DNA from: CAYUCJ01 sp049282265 | GTDB taxonomy: Bacteria > Desulfobacterota > DSM-4660 > Desulfatiglandales > Desulfatiglandaceae | Direction: 5' to 3' | Assembly: GCA_049282265.1 (NCBI GenBank) | Contig: JBAPTR010000090.1 | Coordinates: 1 to 52,948 of the forward strand | Length of the DNA: 52,948 bases | Shown: one piece after another, positions 17,770-26,567 of the stretch | How positions within the stretch are numbered: position 1 is the stretch's first letter | How the letters are laid out: each line of letters starts with the position of its first letter | The notes under the pieces: generated by a model | Told to the model about the DNA's origin: nothing | Database searches by the model: none | Seen by the model: only the letters and a program-made list of their open reading frames with translations | Translations under genes and position numbers: made by a program

Positions 17770-19653
17770 ATGTCCACTTTTGACAAAGCATACGATGTGA
17801 TCGTTGTTGGGGCGGGGCATGCCGGCTGTGAAGCCGCGCTTGCCGCGGCCAGGATGGGACATCCCACCCTGATTCTCACCATCAACCTGGACCACATCGG
17901 TGTCATGAGTTGTAATCCGGCCGTCGGAGGCCTGGCCAAGGGGCATCTCGTCAAGGAAATCGACGCCCTGGGCGGTGAAATGGCCCACAACGCCGATGCC
18001 ACCGGCATCCAGTTCAGGCGCCTCAATACACGGAAAGGACTTGCCGTCCAGGGGTCGCGTTCCCAGAACGACCGGGATCTCTATCGGAAAAGGATCAAAT
18101 CGGTGCTGGAGGCCCAGGCCGGTCTGGACATCCGGCAGGCCATGGTGCACCGGTTACTGATCAAAGAGGGAGTGGTTTGCGGTGTCGAGACCCGTATCCA
18201 CGAGAGGTTCCTCTCAAAGACGGTTATCCTGACTACGGGAACATTTATGCGGGGATTGATCCACATCGGGCTGGATCACTTTCCCGCCGGGCGCATGGGT
18301 GATCCGCCGTCCACCTGTCTTTCCGGGCAGCTTCAAGATTTGGGGTTTGAAATAGGCCGGCTCAAAACGGGGACCACACCCAGGCTCAACGGCAGGACTA
18401 TCGACTACCAGGGGTTGGAGTCCCAGTGGGGAGATAATAACCCCAGGCCTTTTTCTTTTACCACCAAGAACCTGCCCCTGCCTCAGGTCCCCTGCCATAT
18501 CACTTACACCACTCCGAAAACACACGAATTGATCCGCCTGGGTCTTGATCGGTCGCCCCTCTTTACCGGCGTTATACAGGGTGTGGGGGCACGGTATTGT
18601 CCGTCCATAGAGGACAAGGTCACCCGTTTCGCCGAAAAAGGGCGCCATCAGATCTTTCTTGAACCGGAGGGGTTGGACACGGTTGAGGTCTACCCCAACG
18701 GACTGGCCACGAGCCTCCCCATAGATATTCAGATCAAGATGATTCGCTCCATTCCAGGCCTGGAGAAGGCCGAGATCCTGAGACCCGGCTATGCCATTGA
18801 ATACGACTATATCAATCCCCTGCAGCTGAAGCCGACCCAGGAAACCAAGCTCGTGGAAGGGCTTTTCCACGCGGGTCAGATAAACGGGACGTCAGGGTAT
18901 GAGGAGGCTGCCGCCCAGGGACTCATGGCCGGTATCAATGCGGTCCTGAAGGTCAGGGGGGAGGAGCCGTTGATCCTCTCGCGGGCCCAAGGTTACACGG
19001 GCGTGCTCATCGATGACCTGGTGACAAAAGGCACCGGGGAACCCTACAGGATGTTTACCTCGAGGGCGGAATATCGCCTTCTGTTGCGGGAGGACAATGC
19101 CGATTTCAGGCTCAGGGAAACAGGATATCGCCTGGGGCTGGTATCGGAAGAAATCTACAGGGAATTTTCGGTTATGCGGGAGAAGGTGAAATCTCTCATG
19201 ACATTCCTGAAATCGACCAGGGTAAGACCGGATCGGGGCGTGAATGATCGGCTGGCTGAGCTGGGATCGGGTAGGCTCGAGGAGAGCTGTACCCTCGAAC
19301 AACTCCTCAAGAGGAGTGAAATTTCTTTCGAGCACCTGCGGTTTTTTGAACCTTCCCTGGTGCAAGTGGAGGAGCGGGTGGCCGAAGAGATTCAAACACG
19401 GGTCAAGTATGATGGATATATCCTTCGCCAGGAGAAGCAGGTGGAGAAGCTGAAGAACATGGAGGCGGTACGCATCCCGTGTGGTCTCGATTACAGCGAG
19501 GTGCACGGGCTTACCACCGAGGTCCGTGAAAAGCTCTCGGGAATCAGGCCTATTTCCCTGGGACAGGCCGCCAGGATCTCCGGTGTGACCCCTGCGGCCA
19601 TAATGGCCGTCCAGGTACATTTGAAAAAGATTGTAAGGTTCGGTTCCTCCTAG
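17770..19653 (+). CDS. mnmG: tRNA uridine 5-carboxymethylaminomethyl modification enzyme
   Basis: About 627 aa. MnmG (GidA), with MnmE, installs the cmnm5 group on wobble uridine of certain tRNAs, using FAD. Seen: the FAD Rossmann motif YDVIVVGAGHAGCEAALAAARMG at the start, SCNPAVGGLAKGHLVKEIDALGG, the second motif GTFMRGLIHIG, GTSGYEEAAAQGLMAGINA, and TSRAEYRLLLREDNAD. I chose ATG 17770 because family members begin a few residues before YDVIVVGAG; the in-frame ATG at 17737 adds eleven residues and starts just after the repeat. Neither has a good ribosome site. Confidence 0.95.
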   Translation: MSTFDKAYDVIVVGAGHAGCEAALAAARMGHPTLILTINLDHIGVMSCNPAVGGLAKGHLVKEIDALGGEMAHNADATGIQFRRLNTRKGLAVQGSRSQNDRDLYRKRIKSVLEAQAGLDIRQAMVHRLLIKEGVVCGVETRIHERFLSKTVILTTGTFMRGLIHIGLDHFPAGRMGDPPSTCLSGQLQDLGFEIGRLKTGTTPRLNGRTIDYQGLESQWGDNNPRPFSFTTKNLPLPQVPCHITYTTPKTHELIRLGLDRSPLFTGVIQGVGARYCPSIEDKVTRFAEKGRHQIFLEPEGLDTVEVYPNGLATSLPIDIQIKMIRSIPGLEKAEILRPGYAIEYDYINPLQLKPTQETKLVEGLFHAGQINGTSGYEEAAAQGLMAGINAVLKVRGEEPLILSRAQGYTGVLIDDLVTKGTGEPYRMFTSRAEYRLLLREDNADFRLRETGYRLGLVSEEIYREFSVMREKVKSLMTFLKSTRVRPDRGVNDRLAELGSGRLEESCTLEQLLKRSEISFEHLRFFEPSLVQVEERVAEEIQTRVKYDGYILRQEKQVEKLKNMEAVRIPCGLDYSEVHGLTTEVREKLSGIRPISLGQAARISGVTPAAIMAVQVHLKKIVRFGSS

Positions 19654-19717
19654 ATATCGAGCGGACATGAAATTGTGCCTATTTATTCTGTCACAACGCC
19701 AAGTTATATATTTTCAC

Positions 19718-19746
19718 TTGACAGGTCATTCCAATTTGACTATAGA
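19718..19746 (+). promoter_or_regulatory. Strong sigma-70-type promoter for the dsr operon
   Basis: TTGACA at 19718-19723, a 17-nt spacer, and TATAGA at 19741-19746. It is the best promoter match I saw and sits about 140 nt upstream of the RsbRD_N-like gene that leads into dsrMKJOP. Confidence 0.75.
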
Positions 19747-19885
19747 CCTGCTTCAAAAGCACTCCGGCGGGCCATGGGTTCCCGGCTGGTGACGTGTTGA
19801 AATCAACGACGCGTCCGGGAACAAGCTCTTTGTGTTTTCCTCGGAATTGAGCTGGAGGGAAAAGGACGGTTCAAAAGATCTTTTT

Positions 19886-20428
19886 ATGGAACTTCAAGAT
19901 ATCCTGCTCGAAAAAAAACCTGTCTTAATCAAGAAATGGCTGTCTGCCCTGATAGACTCCTACCCCGCGGATACGCAAAGGTTCCTGAAAAAAGAAGGGA
20001 GCCGTTTCGCCAACCCGGTGGGACATGAAGTCAAGGAAGACATGGAGAGGCTTTTTGAAGCCTTTGCCGGTGACAAGAAGGATGGAATGGCATCGGCCCT
20101 TGAGAACCTCTTGCGGGTGAGGGCTGTTCAGGATTTCAGGCCGTCCGGGGCCGTGGCTTTTCTTTTCAAGATAAGGCGGCTTACCGGGGAGGCCTTGGGA
20201 GAGACCCGGTCCGGCAACGGGTTGTCAGGTGCATTCCGGGAACTGGACAAGAAAATGGATGACATGATCTTGATGGCCTTTGACAGCTACGCCAAGTGCC
20301 GTGAAAAGATTTATGAAATAAGGGTCAACGAGGTCAGGAGACAGGTTACGAGGTTGCTTCAGAGAGCGAACCTTGTATGCGAGATTCCGGATCTGGTCCC
20401 GAATCTCGGTAATGACAAAACTTGTTAG
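19886..20428 (+). CDS. RsbRD N-terminal-domain-like protein leading the dsr operon
   Basis: About 180 aa, helical and soluble, beginning MELQDILLEKKPVLIKKWLSALIDSYP. The RFLKKEGSRFANPVGHEV and ENLLRVRAVQDFRPSGAVAFLFKIRR segments match the RsbRD_N domain (a sensor-type domain named from stressosome proteins). As recalled from other sulfate reducers, such a small protein often precedes dsrM. No kinase, STAS or DNA-binding domain is present. Its end is 26 nt from dsrM, so cotranscription is likely; a role in regulating or assembling the complex is inference. The frame is open from 19832, but alignment-like similarity starts at ATG 19886. Confidence 0.78.
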   Translation: MELQDILLEKKPVLIKKWLSALIDSYPADTQRFLKKEGSRFANPVGHEVKEDMERLFEAFAGDKKDGMASALENLLRVRAVQDFRPSGAVAFLFKIRRLTGEALGETRSGNGLSGAFRELDKKMDDMILMAFDSYAKCREKIYEIRVNEVRRQVTRLLQRANLVCEIPDLVPNLGNDKTC

Positions 20429-20454
20429 TGTTTCTTAGAGCGAGGTAGGCGTTT

Positions 20455-21525
20455 ATGAACTTCATAGTGAGCATCCTCTTTTCCTTCTTTGCCGTTATTG
20501 TACTGGTCCTGATACCATGGATCGGGGTGGGTGCGCTGAATTTACGCGTGCTCTTCGGCATCATCGTCCCCTATGCGGCCATGGCAACCTTTCTTGTGGG
20601 CATAGTGGTCAAGGTTATCGGCTGGGCCCGGTCCCCGTCGCCTTTTCGTATTCCCACAACGGCCGGACAGCAATGGTCCCTTCCGTGGATCAAGCACAGC
20701 CGCCTGGATAATCCGAAAGGGACCGGTGGTGTCGTCGTCCGGATGATCTTCGAGGTCCTGACCTTCCGATCATTGTTCAGGAACACCAGGCTGGAATACC
20801 GGGGCGTCGAAGGGGGGCCCAGGGTGGATTATGAATGGGAAAAATGGCTGTGGTTGGCCGCTCTGGTCTTTCATTACTCTTTTTTCGTCATTTTTCTGCG
20901 ACATTTCAGGCTGTTCGTGCAGCAGGTGCCGGGATTCGTTCAGATCCTGAACAGCCTGGACGGATTCATGCAGATGGGTGTACTTCCCATCCCCGGGTTG
21001 AACATCCCGGAGGTCTACCTGACAGACATGCTGCTCATGCTGGCCCTGACCTATCTCTTTGTCAGGAGGATCTATATCCCGCAGATCCGTTATCTTTCCC
21101 TGCCTGCTGACTATTTTCCCCTGTTTCTGCTCCTGAGCCTTGGTTTTACGGGTATCCTCATGCGGTACTTTTTTCGCGTGGACATCACGGCCGTTAAGGA
21201 GCTGGCAGTGGGGTTATTCAAGTTCCACCCCAAGTCTCCCGAGGGGATAGGGGTGATTTTCTATATCCATCTCTTTATGATCAGTATACTCATCGCCTAT
21301 TTCCCATTCAGCAAACTGATGCATTTCGCGGGAATCTTCCTGAGCCCCACGCGGAATCTTTCCAACAACAGCCGCATGAAAAGGCATATCAATCCATGGA
21401 ACTACCCGGTCAAATATCATACCTATGAAGAGTATGAAGACGACTTCAGAGAAAAGATGATAGAAGCAGGTCTCCCGGTAGACAAACAGCCCGTAACCCC
21501 GGCTGAGACAGGAGAGAAGGAGTAG
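20455..21525 (+). CDS. dsrM: DsrM, membrane cytochrome b subunit of the Dsr complex
   Basis: 356 aa, NarI-like. It has an N-terminal pair of hydrophobic segments, then about four more with membrane histidines (for example FHYSFFVIFLRHFRLF and FYIHLFMISILIAYFPFSKLMHF) suited to two b hemes. DsrM exchanges electrons with menaquinone and passes them to DsrK. Ends with a charged cytoplasmic tail. Ribosome site GAGGTAGG before the ATG. First gene of dsrMKJOP, whose presence marks dissimilatory sulfur metabolism; dsrAB and dsrC are not in the window. Confidence 0.94.
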   Translation: MNFIVSILFSFFAVIVLVLIPWIGVGALNLRVLFGIIVPYAAMATFLVGIVVKVIGWARSPSPFRIPTTAGQQWSLPWIKHSRLDNPKGTGGVVVRMIFEVLTFRSLFRNTRLEYRGVEGGPRVDYEWEKWLWLAALVFHYSFFVIFLRHFRLFVQQVPGFVQILNSLDGFMQMGVLPIPGLNIPEVYLTDMLLMLALTYLFVRRIYIPQIRYLSLPADYFPLFLLLSLGFTGILMRYFFRVDITAVKELAVGLFKFHPKSPEGIGVIFYIHLFMISILIAYFPFSKLMHFAGIFLSPTRNLSNNSRMKRHINPWNYPVKYHTYEEYEDDFREKMIEAGLPVDKQPVTPAETGEKE

Positions 21526-21527
21526 AT

Positions 21528-23159
21528 ATGGCTGACACCACCCCGAAACCAGAAGAGCTTTCAAAGATAAATCATACGCCGCCATTGATGAAAGGCTGGA
21601 TGGACACGCCGGTAGACATCAAAAAGGGCATTGCCTGCTACGGAGCCAAGGGCAAGGATCTGGCAGCCGTAGGTTTTCCAAATGCGAGGGACTGGGACCC
21701 GCTGGAGGAGGATTGGAAGCTCCCGGAAAACTGGCAGGATATTGTCCACGAGGGGTTCAAGGATCGGCTGGGCAAATTTCGCTCCTTGAAGCTTTTCATG
21801 GACATCTGCGTCAGGTGCGGCGCATGTGCCGACAAATGCCACTTCTTCATCGGTTCCGGCGATCCCAAGAACATGCCCGTCATGCGGGCGGAACTGATCC
21901 GATCCGTGTATCGCAAGAAGTTCACCACGGGAGGTAAACTCCTGGGGAAACTGGCCGGCGCCAGGGATCTGACCGAAGATGTGCTCAAAGAATGGTGGTA
22001 CTACCTTTACCAATGCACCGAGTGCCGGCGTTGTTCTCTTTTCTGCCCCTACGGCATCGATACGGCCGAAGTGACCATGATGGGGAGAGAACTGACCAAC
22101 CTCCTGGGGCTCAACACCGGCTGGATATCGGCTCCAGTTGCGAACTGCAACCGGACCGGCAACCACCTGGGTATCCAACCCCATGCCTTCAAAGACATGC
22201 TCGAATTCTTCGTGGATGAAATCGAGGAGGTTTCGGGCATCAAGGTGGAACCAAGCTTCAATCGGAAGGGTGCGGAAATCCTGTTTATTACCCCTTCCGG
22301 GGATGTATTCGCCGATCCCGGGACCTATACCTGCATGGGATACCTGATGCTCTTTCATTACCTCCAGAGCATGGGCCTGGATATCACCTGGAGCACCTAT
22401 GCGTCGGAAGGCGGGAATTTCGGGTACTTTACCTCCCATGAAATGGCCAAGAGGCTCAACGCAAAGATGTATGCAGAGGCCAAACGGTTGGGCGTCAAAT
22501 GGATACTGGGCGGGGAATGCGGGCACATGTGGCGCGTGTTGAACCAGTACATGGATACCTGGAACGGCCCGGCGGACTTCCTGGAAGAGCCGGTCTCTCC
22601 CATCACGGGGACAAAGTTTGAAAACGCAAAATCCACGAAGATGGTCCATATCATGGAATTCACGGCCGATCTCATCAAGAATAACAAACTGAAACTGGAT
22701 CCCAGCCGGAATGACCATCACAGGGTGACGTTCCATGATTCCTGCAACACGGCTCGTGGTATGGGAATCCTTGAAGAACCCCGTTACGTAATCAACAGTG
22801 TATGCAATAACTTTTACGAGATGCCTCCTGAAACGATCCGCGAGCAGACCTTCTGCTGCGGCAGCGGGGCCGGCCTGAACGCCGGTGAGGATATGGAGCT
22901 GCGGATGCGGGGGGGACTCCCCAGGGCCAATGCCGTGAAACACGTCCATGAAAAACATGACGTCAACATGCTGGCCTGCATCTGCGCCATCGACAGGGCC
23001 GTCCTGCCGACACTGATGGAATACTGGGTGCCGGAGGTGGGAGTGACGGGCGTGCATGAGCTGGTTGGCAATGCCCTGGTCTTTGAGGGAGAGAACGAAA
23101 GAACAACGGACCTGCGTGGTGAACCTCTCGCAGGAATGGAGGATGCTGAGAATGTATGA
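21528..23159 (+). CDS. dsrK: DsrK, HdrD-like iron-sulfur catalytic subunit
   Basis: 543 aa. Two [4Fe-4S] motifs, CVRCGACADKC (about residue 95) and CTECRRCSLFC (about 164), are followed by two CCG-type segments including HDSCN and FCCGSGAG (about 443) for the special cluster that in HdrD handles disulfides. DsrK is thought to reduce the DsrC trisulfide or disulfide on the cytoplasmic side. The start ATG has GAAGGAG and is 2 nt after dsrM. Its end overlaps dsrJ by 8 nt. A long minus-strand open frame over this gene is a shadow. Confidence 0.95.
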   Translation: MADTTPKPEELSKINHTPPLMKGWMDTPVDIKKGIACYGAKGKDLAAVGFPNARDWDPLEEDWKLPENWQDIVHEGFKDRLGKFRSLKLFMDICVRCGACADKCHFFIGSGDPKNMPVMRAELIRSVYRKKFTTGGKLLGKLAGARDLTEDVLKEWWYYLYQCTECRRCSLFCPYGIDTAEVTMMGRELTNLLGLNTGWISAPVANCNRTGNHLGIQPHAFKDMLEFFVDEIEEVSGIKVEPSFNRKGAEILFITPSGDVFADPGTYTCMGYLMLFHYLQSMGLDITWSTYASEGGNFGYFTSHEMAKRLNAKMYAEAKRLGVKWILGGECGHMWRVLNQYMDTWNGPADFLEEPVSPITGTKFENAKSTKMVHIMEFTADLIKNNKLKLDPSRNDHHRVTFHDSCNTARGMGILEEPRYVINSVCNNFYEMPPETIREQTFCCGSGAGLNAGEDMELRMRGGLPRANAVKHVHEKHDVNMLACICAIDRAVLPTLMEYWVPEVGVTGVHELVGNALVFEGENERTTDLRGEPLAGMEDAENV

Positions 23160-23538
23160 TGGAGGAAAGATCATCGTAGGGCTCGTGATTGGCCTGTGTC
23201 TCCTGTTTTCTCCTTTTTTCTTCAATGCCGGGAAAGCCGCCAAGGCGCCTCAGCCTGTGCTGACGGCCAAGGCGAAAGAAGCAAAGAAATGTGTAGCGGA
23301 CACCGCCTACATGAGAAGCAGTCATATGCACCTCCTGGATGACTGGCGCCAGACCGTGGTCCGTGATGGCGAGCGCTATATGACGACCTCCGATGGCAAG
23401 GTCTATTACAAAAGCCTGCAGGTGACCTGCCTGGAATGCCACTCGAACAAGACCAAGTTCTGTGATCAGTGCCACAATTACCTGGACGTGCAGCCTTACT
23501 GCTGGGATTGTCATCTCGTACCGAAGGAGAGTAAGTGA
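23152..23538 (+). CDS. dsrJ: DsrJ, triheme cytochrome c subunit
   Basis: 128 aa. One N-terminal hydrophobic anchor (GKIIVGLVIGLCLLFSPFFF) exports the protein to the periplasm. Three heme c sites follow: CLECH, CDQCH and CWDCH. A separate cysteine in KKCVADTAYMRSSHM is where the family has the candidate distal ligand of the unusual His/Cys heme. I chose ATG 23152 because GGAGG lies 9 nt before it, inside the end of dsrK. Stop overlaps dsrO start. Confidence 0.94.
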   Translation: MYDGGKIIVGLVIGLCLLFSPFFFNAGKAAKAPQPVLTAKAKEAKKCVADTAYMRSSHMHLLDDWRQTVVRDGERYMTTSDGKVYYKSLQVTCLECHSNKTKFCDQCHNYLDVQPYCWDCHLVPKESK

Positions 23539-24329
23539 TGGGTGTTGACAGAAGACAATTTTTGAAAATCGCCGGCCTCTCCACCCTGGCCGGGCTGGGA
23601 GGCAAGACGGCTTTTGAGTTGCTTGCGCCGGGGGACGTGGAAGCGGCATTGCCACTCATGAAGGCGAAAAGATGGGCGATGGTGGTTGACATGCGTCGAT
23701 TGAATGAAGAGGCCATGAAAAAACTTCAGAAGGCCTGTCACTATGCGCACAATGTCCCGGATTTTGGAGATCCGAAGGTCGAGATCAAATGGATCTGGGC
23801 CGAGGAATTCAAACACGCCTTTCCCGATCATGAAAATGAATATGTCCCGGAGAAGGTCGCGCATGAAAAGGTCCTCCTGTTGTGCAACCACTGCTCCAAT
23901 CCCCCCTGTTGCCGTGTCTGCCCCACAGGGGCCACGTGGCAGAGGGAAGACGGGATCGTGATGATGGACTGGCACCGGTGCATCGGGTGCCGCTTTTGTA
24001 TGGCGGGATGTCCATACGGCTCCAGGAGTTTCAACTGGGGAGATCCCAGGAAGGCGCCGAAGGCATTGAACCCTGATTTTCCCACCAATCCCGAGTTCCC
24101 CACAAGGTCCAAGGGTGTGGTGGAGAAGTGCACTTTCTGCGATGAGAGACTGGCCAAGGGGCTGCTTCCCGCCTGCGTCGAGGCTGCGGACAAGATAGGA
24201 AAAGATCTCCTCATTTTCGGGGACCTTGCCGACCCCGATTCCAATGTGCGGCAGGCACTTGGAAAACATTTTACGATCCGGCGAAAACCGGAATTAGGCA
24301 CAAGTCCAAACATTTATTACATAGTATGA
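23538..24329 (+). CDS. dsrO: DsrO, Tat-exported ferredoxin-like subunit
   Basis: 263 aa with a twin-arginine signal (DRRQFLKIAGLSTLAGLGG). Periplasmic polyferredoxin of the complex that links DsrJ and DsrP. Cluster motifs: CNHCSNPPCCRVCP, CIGCRFCMAGCPYG, and CTFCDERLAKGLLPACVEA. In the last motif the expected fourth cysteine position reads Ala (CVEAAD), so one cluster may have fewer ligands or use a Cys elsewhere. ATG 23538 overlaps the dsrJ stop (TGATG) and follows GAAGGAG; a GTG one codon earlier is in frame but less likely. Confidence 0.93.
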   Translation: MGVDRRQFLKIAGLSTLAGLGGKTAFELLAPGDVEAALPLMKAKRWAMVVDMRRLNEEAMKKLQKACHYAHNVPDFGDPKVEIKWIWAEEFKHAFPDHENEYVPEKVAHEKVLLLCNHCSNPPCCRVCPTGATWQREDGIVMMDWHRCIGCRFCMAGCPYGSRSFNWGDPRKAPKALNPDFPTNPEFPTRSKGVVEKCTFCDERLAKGLLPACVEAADKIGKDLLIFGDLADPDSNVRQALGKHFTIRRKPELGTSPNIYYIV

Positions 24330-24338
24330 GGTGCACAT

Positions 24339-25496
24339 ATGCTTGACAGGACGTTAAAGGGAAGTCAAAAGTACTGGGGATGGCTCATATTCCTGCTCAT
24401 CATGATGGGAATCGGCTTTTTGGTCTATCTTTACCAGTTCAAAGTGGGATTGCGGATCACCGGCATGAGCAGGGATGTGTCTTGGGGACTCTATATCTCC
24501 CAGTTGACCTATCTTGTGGGAATTGCAGCCGGCGGGGTCATGGTGGTTTTGCCCTGTTATCTGCATGACTACAAGGCCTTCGCACGGATTACCGTGCTGG
24601 GCGAAGGGCTGGCCATCGCATCCGTTCTCATGTGTTTTCTCTTCGTCATGGTGGACCTGGGTCAGGTAACCAGGATGTTCAATATCATCCTGTACCCACA
24701 CCCGAAGTCCATCCTTTTCTGGGATATGATCGTCCTGAACGTCTACCTCTTTCTGAATATCCTTATCGGGTGGAACGTGGTGGCTGCTGAGAGGAAGGGG
24801 ATCCATTATCAGAAATGGGTCAAGGTGCTCATCTATATCTCCATACCCTGGGCCTTCAGCATCCACACGGTCACGGCATTTCTGTACGCCGGTCTTCCGG
24901 GGAGGCATTACTGGTTGACGGCCATCATGGCCCCCCGGTTTCTGGCATCCGCCTTCTGTGCGGGCCCTGCCGTCCTCCTTCTCATCTGCCTTATCGTCAG
25001 GAAGGTGACGAAATTTGATCCGGGCATAAAACAGATGAGGACACTTGGCGGCATCATTGCCTACGCCTTTGTGCTCAACATCTTCTTCTTCCTGCTCGAG
25101 GTCTTCACGGCATTTTACAGCCAGATCCCCGGTGACATGCACTCCCTTGTCTACCTCTTTGCCGGCCTTGACGGGTATGGCAAGCTGGTACCCTGGATGT
25201 GGACATTCGCCGTGGTGAGCGTTGTGGCCATCGTCCTGTTGGTTGTTCCTGCAACGCGGCGGAAGGAAGATACGCTGATGGTGGCCTGCATCGCCGTGAT
25301 TATCGCCACCTGGATAGACAAGGGACTCGGGCTGATCATTGGTGGTTTTGTCCCCGATCCCTTTGGCAAGGTCTTCGAATACTGGCCCACGACGCCGGAG
25401 ATACTGATCACGCTCGGCGTCTATGCCACAGGGTTTTTTATATTGACGGTTTTTTTCAAGATGGTCGTCTCCATCAAGGAGGAAGTGGGGGCCTGA
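24339..25496 (+). CDS. dsrP: DsrP, NrfD-family membrane subunit
   Basis: 385 aa integral membrane protein with about ten hydrophobic helices, NrfD/PsrC type without heme. It is expected to interact with menaquinone on the periplasmic side and with DsrO. Seen: GLYISQLTYLVGIAAGGVM, DLGQVTRMFNIILYPHPKS and WAFSIHTVTAFLYAGLPGRHYW, typical of the family. Start has GAGGTG. Last gene of dsrMKJOP; a ferredoxin gene follows after a 160-nt gap with its own possible promoter. Confidence 0.94.
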   Translation: MLDRTLKGSQKYWGWLIFLLIMMGIGFLVYLYQFKVGLRITGMSRDVSWGLYISQLTYLVGIAAGGVMVVLPCYLHDYKAFARITVLGEGLAIASVLMCFLFVMVDLGQVTRMFNIILYPHPKSILFWDMIVLNVYLFLNILIGWNVVAAERKGIHYQKWVKVLIYISIPWAFSIHTVTAFLYAGLPGRHYWLTAIMAPRFLASAFCAGPAVLLLICLIVRKVTKFDPGIKQMRTLGGIIAYAFVLNIFFFLLEVFTAFYSQIPGDMHSLVYLFAGLDGYGKLVPWMWTFAVVSVVAIVLLVVPATRRKEDTLMVACIAVIIATWIDKGLGLIIGGFVPDPFGKVFEYWPTTPEILITLGVYATGFFILTVFFKMVVSIKEEVGA

Positions 25497-25516
25497 TCTT
25501 ATCGCGAGAAAAGAAC

Positions 25517-25545
25517 TTGACAACCCCGGCTTTGCACTGTTAAAA
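25517..25545 (+). promoter_or_regulatory. Possible promoter for the ferredoxin gene
   Basis: TTGACA at 25517-25522, a 17-nt spacer, and TTAAAA at 25540-25545, about 110 nt before the ferredoxin ATG. It suggests the gene can be transcribed apart from dsrMKJOP. Confidence 0.5.
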
Positions 25546-25655
25546 GCCCTGTCATGTTTTGTGAAAAGGCAGAGAGAATTGCCTTCTATAGATGACATGC
25601 CGGTGTGTGAACACCGGTGGACAAAACCAATTTATTATTGAGGAGGATTTTAGAG

Positions 25656-25844
25656 ATGGGTTATGAAGTCGTAGTGGACAAAGACAAATGTGAAGGTTGC
25701 GAAGAATGCGTGGAGGTTTGTCCTGTTGACGTCTATGAAATAGTGGACGGGAAATCAGAACCGGTGAACGCCGAGGAGTGCCTTGGTTGTGAAAGCTGTG
25801 TCGAGGTGTGCGACCAGGAAGCCATTACGGTGACCGAAGTCTAA
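25656..25844 (+). CDS. 2[4Fe-4S] ferredoxin
   Basis: 62 aa, acidic, with two cluster motifs: CEGCEECVEVCP and CLGCESCVEVCD. The second lacks the usual proline after the last cysteine. Small cytoplasmic electron carrier. The ATG at 25656 follows GAGGAGG. Close downstream of dsrP, and ended by a strong terminator, so it may supply or accept electrons in sulfite reduction or feed other ferredoxin-dependent steps such as PreA; partner not shown by sequence. Confidence 0.92.
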   Translation: MGYEVVVDKDKCEGCEECVEVCPVDVYEIVDGKSEPVNAEECLGCESCVEVCDQEAITVTEV

Positions 25845-25920
25845 TATATTCGTTCAGGTACGGACGCCTGTTGTGTTTGCTGGATAGGCAAGGCAGGACC
25901 CGCGCCCCTTCTGAGAAAAA

Positions 25921-25949
25921 AAGCCGCCCGGTTAAAGGCGGCTTTTTTT
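25921..25949. terminator. Bidirectional terminator between ferredoxin and cytochrome c3 genes
   Basis: AAGCCGCC (25921-25928) and GGCGGCTT (25937-25944) form an 8-bp stem with an 8-nt loop. A run of A before and T after lets it work on both strands for these convergent genes. Confidence 0.92.
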
Positions 25950-25972
25950 GGTCCCTAAAGGCTAATCCTCAT

Positions 25973-26410
25973 TTATTTCTTCCTTTTGTGACACTCCGTG
26001 CACTTCCTGTAGGGCCCTGACTTTTTCCCTTCCTTTGCCAGTTTCCTATGGCAGGTCTTACAATCATTATGGTAAGCGATTTCGAGCTTTGGAATCTTTC
26101 CCACCTTTTTCAAGGGGTTGTGACATTCTTTGCAGGGCTTGACCGGGTCGCCTTCCTTCCAGATATTCTTGCCGTTTTCGTAGTTGTGGTGGCACTCCGT
26201 GCACGCAATCTTGTAGTCGGTCTGGTGCTTCTTGTGGTCAAAAGGCGCAGGCCCGTATCTGTCCATCTTGTAGCCCGTATTGTCTATGTTGATTTTCTCC
26301 GGGATTTTTTGGACCGGAGCATCAGCCGCCATCAGAGCACCTACTGCAAGAAACAGCAGACCGGTCAGGCCGGCCACGAGTACCGTCAGAAATTTCCTCT
26401 TCATCCGCAT
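25973..26410 (-). CDS. Periplasmic tetraheme cytochrome c3-type protein
   Basis: 145 aa. A signal peptide (MRMKRKFLTVLVAGLTGLLFLAVGALMAADA) is followed by a short domain with four CxxCH sites: CTECH, CKECH, CKTCH and CTECH, plus free histidines (FDHKKHQ, CHHNYE, IAYHNDC) for bis-His ligation, as in class III cytochromes c. It is the usual electron acceptor of periplasmic hydrogenases in sulfate reducers, which fits the adjacent hydrogenase genes. I chose ATG 26410 because GGAGGTGAAC precedes it; the longer frame adds an implausible leader. It has its own promoter. Confidence 0.92.
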   Translation of the reverse strand: MRMKRKFLTVLVAGLTGLLFLAVGALMAADAPVQKIPEKINIDNTGYKMDRYGPAPFDHKKHQTDYKIACTECHHNYENGKNIWKEGDPVKPCKECHNPLKKVGKIPKLEIAYHNDCKTCHRKLAKEGKKSGPYRKCTECHKRKK

Positions 26411-26492
26411 GTTCACCTCCTTTTGCCAGCTTACATTACCGTTGAATTTCCTGTGTTGTATGAAACCATGAGCGGTCCAGTCACACACCCCC

Positions 26493-26522
26493 TATATACA
26501 AAATGGTATCCCGGAATGTCAA
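26493..26522 (-). promoter_or_regulatory. Promoter of the cytochrome c3 gene
   Basis: On the minus strand: TTGACA (26522-26517), an 18-nt spacer, TATATA (26498-26493). It ends about 80 nt before the start codon and lies in the gap after the hydrogenase protease gene, so the cytochrome can be expressed separately. Confidence 0.6.
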
Positions 26523-26567
26523 GAAGATACGCATCTAATTCGGGTGTTTTCTTGCCAAAAATCCTTT

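Noticed and set aside
21561..23243. 560-codon minus-strand open frame over dsrK
   Set aside because: Shadow of a high-GC coding gene; no recognisable domain, while the plus strand encodes a clear DsrK.
24354..25598. 414-codon minus-strand open frame over dsrP
   Set aside because: Antisense shadow rich in charged and His residues, opposite a clear NrfD-type membrane protein.
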